A DNA stretch of 64,000 nucleotides, taken from contig NZ_JBIWER010000006.1 of NCBI RefSeq assembly GCF_044762655.1, positions 62,001-126,000 on the forward strand. The letters run 5' to 3'. The DNA comes from Psychrobacillus sp044762655. Its GTDB lineage: Bacteria; Bacillota; Bacilli; Bacillales_A; Planococcaceae. Below are positions 59,018-64,000 of the stretch, piece after piece. The notes beneath the pieces are model-generated. The model made no database searches. It was given only the letters and a program-made list of their open reading frames with translations, and was not told the DNA's origin. Each line of letters starts with the position of its first letter. The stretch's first letter is position 1. A program made the translations under genes and the position numbers.

Positions 59018-59704
59018 ATGAAAATTTATAATTCAGCGGAAGAAGCACTAGAATGTGTCCAATCCGGTCAAACAATAATGGTTGGCGGATTTGGTCTCGT
59101 AGGCGGTCCACTGACATTAATTGATACGTTAGTAGAACTTGAAGTGAAAGACTTAACAATTATTAGTAATAACCTAGGTGAGCAAGGAAAAGGCTTAGGA
59201 AAATTATTAGAACAAAAGAAAGTAAAAAAAGCGATAGGCTCTTATTTTACTGGAAATCGAGATGTAGGCGATGCATTCCAGCGTGGCGAGATTGAGATTG
59301 AGTTATTGCCTCAAGGTACATTAGCAGAATCTATTCGAGCTGGTGGCGCTGGGATTGCTGGGTATTATACGAAAACTTCTTTTGGCACTAATTTGGCTAA
59401 AGGTAAAGAAACCAAAATGTTTAAAGGCGAAGAATATGTTCTTGAGGAAGCATTACAAGCAGACGTAGCCATTATTCGTGCCTATAAAGCAGATACATTA
59501 GGCAATCTTGTGTATTACAAAACAGCACGTAACTTCAACCCTCTTATGGCAACAGCTGCTAAAACAGTTATTGTCGAAGTGGAAGAAATAGTGGAAGCGG
59601 GCGAACTGAAAAGTGATGAAATCGCTACACCCCACCTGTTCGTTGATCGCGTTATCCTTGCGAAAAAGATTTTGACAAAGGAAGGTGTCATCGAACATGG
59701 CTAA
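59018..59704 (+). CDS. pcaI: 3-oxoacid CoA-transferase subunit A (PcaI-like)
   Basis: 228-aa alpha subunit of a heteromeric CoA transferase. Family motifs: GQTIMVGGFGLVGGPLTLID, ISNNLGEQGKGLGKLLEQK, and RAGGAGIAGYYTKTSFGT. It moves CoA from succinyl-CoA to 3-oxoadipate (PcaIJ) or acetoacetate (ScoAB); the operon context with the thiolase and lactonase genes favours 3-oxoadipate. Start: ATG after ACGGAGTG. It overlaps the beta-subunit gene by 8 bp. Confidence 0.88.
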   Translation: MKIYNSAEEALECVQSGQTIMVGGFGLVGGPLTLIDTLVELEVKDLTIISNNLGEQGKGLGKLLEQKKVKKAIGSYFTGNRDVGDAFQRGEIEIELLPQGTLAESIRAGGAGIAGYYTKTSFGTNLAKGKETKMFKGEEYVLEEALQADVAIIRAYKADTLGNLVYYKTARNFNPLMATAAKTVIVEVEEIVEAGELKSDEIATPHLFVDRVILAKKILTKEGVIEHG

Positions 59705-60332
59705 TCCAATTCAAGAAGCTATTGCTAAACGTGCTGCTCAGGAATTAGAGCAAGGACAAATTGTTAACCTAGGCATTGGAATCCCAACACTTGTGGCAAA
59801 CTACGTGGAACATAACCATGTTTACTTACACACCGAAAATGGAATGCTTGGTGTCGAGGATGTTACGGAGGAGGATATTGATCCAAATATCGTCAATGCA
59901 GGAAAATTTGCAGTTGGCGAAGCTATTGGTGCCTCTTACTTTGATAGCGCCGCATCATTTGCAATGATTCGTGGTGGTCACGTCGACGTTGCAATCCTAG
60001 GAGTTCTTCAAGTGGATGAACAGGCACGTATTGCCAACTGGGCTGTACCAGGAAAAAACATTATCGGTGTAGGTGGCGCGATGGATTTACTAGTTGGTGC
60101 TCGCAAGGTCATTGTCACGACGACTCATACATCTAAAGATGGAAAAAGTAAAATATTGAAGGAATGTAATTACCCTATTACTTCCACACGTAGTGTAGAT
60201 ACCATTATTACGGATTTAGCAGTTTTTAAATACATCGAAGGTCAATTACATTTAGTTGAATTAATGCCTGGGGTCGATTTAGAAACAGTAGAAGCTAATA
60301 CAGAATCTACATTTATAAATAGCTTGAAATGA
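59697..60332 (+). CDS. pcaJ: 3-oxoacid CoA-transferase subunit B (PcaJ-like)
   Basis: 211-aa beta subunit. The catalytic Glu is in HTENGMLGV (the SENG-type motif), with VNLGIGIPTLVANYV, GGHVDVAILGVLQVD and GVGGAMDLLVGARKVIVTTTH. I chose ATG 59697, with AAGGAAGG 11 nt upstream; the frame is open a little further up. It pairs with the alpha subunit encoded directly before it. Confidence 0.88.
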   Translation: MANPIQEAIAKRAAQELEQGQIVNLGIGIPTLVANYVEHNHVYLHTENGMLGVEDVTEEDIDPNIVNAGKFAVGEAIGASYFDSAASFAMIRGGHVDVAILGVLQVDEQARIANWAVPGKNIIGVGGAMDLLVGARKVIVTTTHTSKDGKSKILKECNYPITSTRSVDTIITDLAVFKYIEGQLHLVELMPGVDLETVEANTESTFINSLK

Positions 60333-60344
60333 GGAGGAATCACC

Positions 60345-61538
60345 ATGAAGGAAGTAGTAATTGTAGAAGGCGTTCGTACGGCAATTGGAAAGCTCGGCGG
60401 CTCTCTTATGACTCAGACTGCTGATTATTTAGGTGCTGCTGTTATAAAAGAACTACTCGCCCGCACACAAATTGACCCAAGTGAAGTGGATGAAGTTATT
60501 TTAGGTCAAGCAAAACAAAGTGCTGATCAGTCTAACGTTGCTCGCCTCGCTTCTTTACGTGCGGACATTCCAATTGAAGTGCCTGGTTATACGGTACATC
60601 GTCAATGTGGTTCTGGTCTACAATCTATTAATAATGCCGCACAACAGATTGCACTTGGCCTGAGTGATGTAATTATCGCAGGCGGGACAGAATCGATGAG
60701 TACAGCACCTTACTATATTCGAAATGCCAGATACGGACTAAATGTAGGAAATAGCCAAATATTAGATCCGAATACGGAAAGCCAACCTGGCTCTCAACCA
60801 GAGTCATATGGTCTAAAAACAATGGGTGAAACAGCAGAAAACCTAGCGGAGAAATACTCCATTTCTCGTGAGGCTCAGGATGCATTTGCCTATCAAAGTC
60901 AATTACGCACGGAAAATGCTATTAAAAATGGCTACTTTGAAAAACAAATTGTACCTTATGAGATTAAAACACGCAAAACAACAGAAGTATTCAAGGTCGA
61001 TGAACATCCACGTCTGACACCTGTAGAAAAGCTTGCTACGTTAAAGCCTGTTTTCCGCGAGGGCGGATCTGTAACTGCTGCTAACGCTAGTGGTCGTAAT
61101 GACGGAGCTGCAGCCCTTTTAGTAATGTCAAAAGAAAAGGCAGAAGAGCTAGGGTTACAGCCAAAGGTTAAAATCATAGCGCAAGCTGCTGCTGGTGTTG
61201 ACCCTTCTATTATGGGGATTGGACCTGTTCCAGCAACTAAAAAAGCATTAAAACAAGCAGGTCTTTCTATCGAAGACATCGATGTGATTGAACTAAACGA
61301 AGCCTTCGCTTCCCAATCACTAGCCGTTATCGAAGAACTAGGATTAGACCAAAGCAAAGTAAATCCTAACGGTGGAGCTATTGCAATGGGACATCCAATT
61401 GGGGCAACTGGTGCTATTTTAATGACAAAGCTTATCCATGAATTAGAGCGCACAGGCAAGCGTTATGGATTAGTTACGCTATGTATCGCCGGTGGACTTG
61501 GGATAACAACAATTGTTGAAAATTGCCAATCAAAATAA
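60345..61538 (+). CDS. pcaF: Thiolase (3-oxoadipyl-CoA/acetyl-CoA acyltransferase, PcaF-like)
   Basis: 397-aa thiolase. Catalytic Cys in HRQCGSGLQSI, the thiolase signature NEAFASQSLAV, His in GHPIGATGA and second Cys in LCIAGGLG. It would cleave 3-oxoadipyl-CoA to succinyl-CoA and acetyl-CoA, the last pathway step; acetoacetyl-CoA thiolase is the alternative. 12 bp after pcaJ; ATG after GAGGAGGAATCACC. Confidence 0.88.
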   Translation: MKEVVIVEGVRTAIGKLGGSLMTQTADYLGAAVIKELLARTQIDPSEVDEVILGQAKQSADQSNVARLASLRADIPIEVPGYTVHRQCGSGLQSINNAAQQIALGLSDVIIAGGTESMSTAPYYIRNARYGLNVGNSQILDPNTESQPGSQPESYGLKTMGETAENLAEKYSISREAQDAFAYQSQLRTENAIKNGYFEKQIVPYEIKTRKTTEVFKVDEHPRLTPVEKLATLKPVFREGGSVTAANASGRNDGAAALLVMSKEKAEELGLQPKVKIIAQAAAGVDPSIMGIGPVPATKKALKQAGLSIEDIDVIELNEAFASQSLAVIEELGLDQSKVNPNGGAIAMGHPIGATGAILMTKLIHELERTGKRYGLVTLCIAGGLGITTIVENCQSK

Positions 61539-61568
61539 AAGAAAATTCTCCTAAGAGAATTTTCTTTT
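61537..61568. terminator. Bidirectional terminator after pcaF
   Basis: Perfect 14-bp stem AAAAGAAAATTCTC/GAGAATTTTCTTTT with loop CTAA, between convergent pcaF and DUF3870 genes. Confidence 0.85.
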
Positions 61569-61602
61569 ATTAACTGATAATGTAACCGCTTTTATATGAA
61601 GA

Positions 61603-61923
61603 TTACTTTGCTATTTTTTCTAGATATCTTTTCTGCGCAGATTTTAAAGCCACTATAACTGCTCCACTTGAAGGTGCTAAATAATGCTCTTCAATACGTT
61701 CGATCAAAATATTAATATCGGCTGTAAAGTCAAAATCTATTAACATGCGCTTAAAGAAATTTTGTGCTAACTCTGTTATGAATGTAAATTCGGCATCAAC
61801 TATTTTATGTGTTAGTTTATCGATTTCAAGCACAATACCTGCGTGCTTATAGGTTTCGTACATGGCTGTACCTTGTGGTGCTTTTGCATATGCAGTCACT
61901 AATAAGGTATTTAATTGTTGCAT
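61603..61923 (-). CDS. DUF3870 domain protein
   Basis: 106-aa cytoplasmic protein that matches the DUF3870 pattern: LVTAYAKAPQGTAMYETYK, VDAEFTFITELAQNFFKRML, and SSGAVIVALKSAQKRYLEKI. Homologues often lie near aromatic or butanoate catabolic genes, but no activity is known to me. Start: ATG after ACGGAGG. Monocistronic and convergent with pcaF. Confidence 0.8.
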   Translation of the reverse strand: MQQLNTLLVTAYAKAPQGTAMYETYKHAGIVLEIDKLTHKIVDAEFTFITELAQNFFKRMLIDFDFTADINILIERIEEHYLAPSSGAVIVALKSAQKRYLEKIAK

Positions 61924-62076
61924 AAATAGAACCTCCGTTAATTTAAACTAGATACATTTTAGCATAGTTATTCTGAAAAATAGGCATTGTCATACAAATA
62001 AGATTTAATTTTTCAAATCACAAAAATATATATGGAAGTAATTGTTGCAAAGGTAACAATTCTAGAGGGGATTAAT

Positions 62077-63411
62077 ATGGAGAGATTAACTAATTTTTTC
62101 ACATCTATTATGAGAAAGTATTTGCCAGATCCATTCGTATTTGCGATTGGATTAACCATTTTAACATTTATCTTAGCACTAATAATTGAGGATATTTCAT
62201 TCCTCAATTTAACAACTTCTTGGGGTGATGGTTTTTGGAACCTTTTAGCCTTCACTACACAAATGGCTGTCATTTTAGCAATGGGTTATGTACTAGCAAC
62301 AGCACCAATTACGGATCGCTTCTTGAATAAGATTGCGACTTATGTACATACACCTAAGGCAGCGATTATTGTTGCTACCTTGGTAGGTGGATTTGGTAGT
62401 TACTTGAACTGGGGATTCGGACTAGTTATCGGTGGAATAATCGCCAAAAAATTAGCATTAAAAGTTAAAGGTGTTCATTACCCTTTAATTATCGCAGCTG
62501 CTTATTCTGGTTTCACGTTTTATGGATTAGGTCTTTCTGCTTCTATTCCAATTTTAATCTCCACACCTGGACACTTTTTAGAGGAAAGTATGGGACTTAT
62601 CGCTTTATCTGAAACTATTTTTAGTTTACCAATGATTCTAACAACTATTTTCTTATTCATCACATTACCGCTTTTCAATGCAATGCTTCATCCGAAAGAC
62701 CCGAAAAATGTGAAAGAAATTGATCCTGCTTTACACTCAGATACGAAAAAATTAAAAATAAATGTGTTGGAAGAAGAAAATACACTCGCTAACAAACTAA
62801 ATAATAGCCGTTTACTTTCTTATCTAATTGGTACTTTAGGTATTATTTACGTAGTAATACATTTTTCTAGTGGGAAGTCATTAGACTTAAATATTCTTAA
62901 CTTTATGATCTTATTCCTAGGGATTATTTTACTTGGTACTCCTGCAAAATATACCGAGCATTTATCAGATGGTATTAAAACTGTCTCTGGGATTATTCTT
63001 CAATTCCCATTCTATGCTGGTATTATGGCAATCATGGCTGCATCGGGCTTAGTAGATACGATTTCAAAAGTATTTGTAGATATCTCTACTCAGCATTCAT
63101 TACCGTTTTGGGGCTTGATTAGTTCTTTCTTCATTAACTTCTTTGCACCATCTGCAGGCGGTCACTGGGCAGTACAAGGTCCTTTCATGATTGAAGCAGC
63201 GAAAGAATTGGGAACTTCACTTGGAGAGACTTCGATGTCCGTTATGCTTGGGAATGCTTGGAATGATTTAGTACAACCATTCTGGATTTTACCAGCATTA
63301 GCACTATCTCGTTTAAAACTAAAAGACATCATGGGCTTCCTAGTAATGATTATGTTCTATGTAGGAATTATTTATATCGTTGCTACATTAGCTTGGGCTT
63401 ACTTAGTATAA
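62077..63411 (+). CDS. Short-chain fatty acid transporter (AtoE family)
   Basis: 444-aa membrane protein with about twelve helices, SCFA_trans family (E. coli AtoE). Typical stretches are KYLPDPFVFAIGLTILTF, GDGFWNLLAFTTQMAVILAMGYVLA, FGSYLNWGFGLVIG, and SAGGHWAVQGPFMIEAA. It probably carries acetoacetate, butyrate or a pathway acid. I chose ATG 62077, 6 nt after GAGGGG; the open frame extends 15 codons up without a start signal. It precedes another CMD-family gene. Confidence 0.87.
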   Translation: MERLTNFFTSIMRKYLPDPFVFAIGLTILTFILALIIEDISFLNLTTSWGDGFWNLLAFTTQMAVILAMGYVLATAPITDRFLNKIATYVHTPKAAIIVATLVGGFGSYLNWGFGLVIGGIIAKKLALKVKGVHYPLIIAAAYSGFTFYGLGLSASIPILISTPGHFLEESMGLIALSETIFSLPMILTTIFLFITLPLFNAMLHPKDPKNVKEIDPALHSDTKKLKINVLEEENTLANKLNNSRLLSYLIGTLGIIYVVIHFSSGKSLDLNILNFMILFLGIILLGTPAKYTEHLSDGIKTVSGIILQFPFYAGIMAIMAASGLVDTISKVFVDISTQHSLPFWGLISSFFINFFAPSAGGHWAVQGPFMIEAAKELGTSLGETSMSVMLGNAWNDLVQPFWILPALALSRLKLKDIMGFLVMIMFYVGIIYIVATLAWAYLV

Positions 63412-63418
63412 AAAATTC

Positions 63419-63451
63419 AAAGGGTCATTGTTTTCATAACAATGGCTCTTT
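63419..63451 (+). terminator. Terminator after the AtoE-type gene
   Basis: AAAGGGTCATTGTT/AACAATGGCTCTTT with two G-U pairs and a 5-nt loop. The T-run is formed mostly by the stem's own end (CTCTTTC). Confidence 0.6.
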
Positions 63452-63472
63452 CAATTAGATGGAGGTTTCATC

Positions 63473-64000
63473 ATGCACACTTTGCTAAACGATTCTTATC
63501 TATCTAAAAAAGATAAGTCTTTGCTGTTAGTTGGTCTATTTGCTGCTCGTCGTGAGGAACAGGCAATGCTACACTTTACGGAAATGGCTGTTGAGGCAGG
63601 CAATACCGTCAATGAAATTGCGGAACTAATTTCTGCTGCCATTATTTCTCGTGGAATCCCAACTTGGTTATCCGGCATCGAGGCTATTACGAGGGCGATT
63701 GAACTAACAGGAAAAACGGAAACTACAAAAGAGCCACAAAATATATCTGCTTTTTTAACTCAAGAAGAGTGTGTAAGCTATTATCAATCAGAATTTGAAC
63801 AGCTTCCAAAATGGATATCCTATTTAATCGATTTTGCACCAGATGCATTACTAAAGTATAGCAATTTACGCACTACTTCCCTGCGTGACGGAGCTGTTTC
63901 TCGTTTCTTAAAGGAATTACTTTTATACGCAATTAACATTTGCGATCATTATCCAAAAGGTATTGATATCCATAAAGCGAATGCGATTCAAATGGGCGCA
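63473..64000 (+). CDS. CMD-family protein, truncated by the window end
   Basis: ATG after ATGGAGG opens a frame that stays open to the last base (176 codons seen). It has SKKDKSLLLVGLFAARREEQAMLHFTEMAVEAGNT and a second repeat-like unit later, the same layout as the CMD protein at 58287-59003, but lacks the His of its SSRHYARSM segment (reads AARREEQAM). A paralogue with two helical CMD units is likely. The 3' end lies outside this window, so length and function cannot be given. Confidence 0.65.
   Translation, partial: MHTLLNDSYLSKKDKSLLLVGLFAARREEQAMLHFTEMAVEAGNTVNEIAELISAAIISRGIPTWLSGIEAITRAIELTGKTETTKEPQNISAFLTQEECVSYYQSEFEQLPKWISYLIDFAPDALLKYSNLRTTSLRDGAVSRFLKELLLYAINICDHYPKGIDIHKANAIQMGA

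Noticed and set aside
61581..61594. cre-like TGTAACCGCTTTTA
   Set aside because: One mismatch in the essential CA end, and it lies between two converging gene ends where a promoter site is not expected.

Overview
The window is low-GC Firmicutes DNA. It carries CIRCE-controlled groES-groEL, rex, a tsaE-tsaB-rimI-tsaD block, an ABC-F protein and a CPBP protease in almost the order seen around ydiB-groEL of Bacillus subtilis. Strong AGGAGG ribosome binding sites, frequent TTG/GTG starts, CcpA cre sites, LysM-3D cell-wall proteins and a PBP1a with a Lys/Glu tail all fit a spore-former of the Bacillaceae/Planococcaceae. A Psychrobacillus- or Sporosarcina-like organism is my inference, not a demonstrated identity.

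Layout. 0.3-10 kb: a monosaccharide ABC transporter (chvE-mmsA-mmsB, minus strand) followed by its presumed control unit, a membrane-anchored sugar-binding sensor, a LytS/YesM kinase, a YesN/AraC response regulator and a XylF-type xylose-binding lipoprotein. A cre box overlaps the -35 element of chvE. 10-16 kb: small regulators (XRE; a divergent MarR/CarD-like pair sharing two palindromic operators), an SDR, an SF0329-like protein, an M24 protein with altered metal ligands and UvsE. 16-27 kb: a MoxR/VWA (RavA-ViaA-like) pair, a PQQ-type sugar dehydrogenase fold, an acidic secreted protein with two tandem-repeat tracts and a PBP1a. 27-33 kb: a nucleoside ABC transporter (nupN-O-P-Q type) behind a guanine-class purine riboswitch. 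33-43 kb: groEL-groES, ydiL-like protease, rex, ydiF-like ABC-F, DinB, then tsaD-rimI-tsaB-tsaE. Beside tsaD lies a dense cluster of DnaA boxes. 43-49 kb: YugN, an SGNH hydrolase, an acyltransferase, a type I toxin-antitoxin locus, PurU and two LysM-3D paralogues.

49-64 kb is catabolic. An IclR regulator with an FMN reductase and an Old Yellow Enzyme is followed by an almost complete catechol/3-oxoadipate pathway: catA, a DASS transporter and catB on one strand; an IclR (PcaR-like) regulator, enol-lactonase, carboxymuconolactone decarboxylase-like protein, CoA transferase subunits and thiolase on the other. No muconolactone isomerase (CatC) is visible, so the CMD-family protein is a candidate for that step. 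An AtoE-type transporter and a second CMD-family gene, cut by the window end, follow.

No rRNA, tRNA, CRISPR array, prophage or intact insertion sequence was recognised. Two families of short dispersed repeats are present, one of which forms terminator hairpins at the 3' ends of at least four genes.
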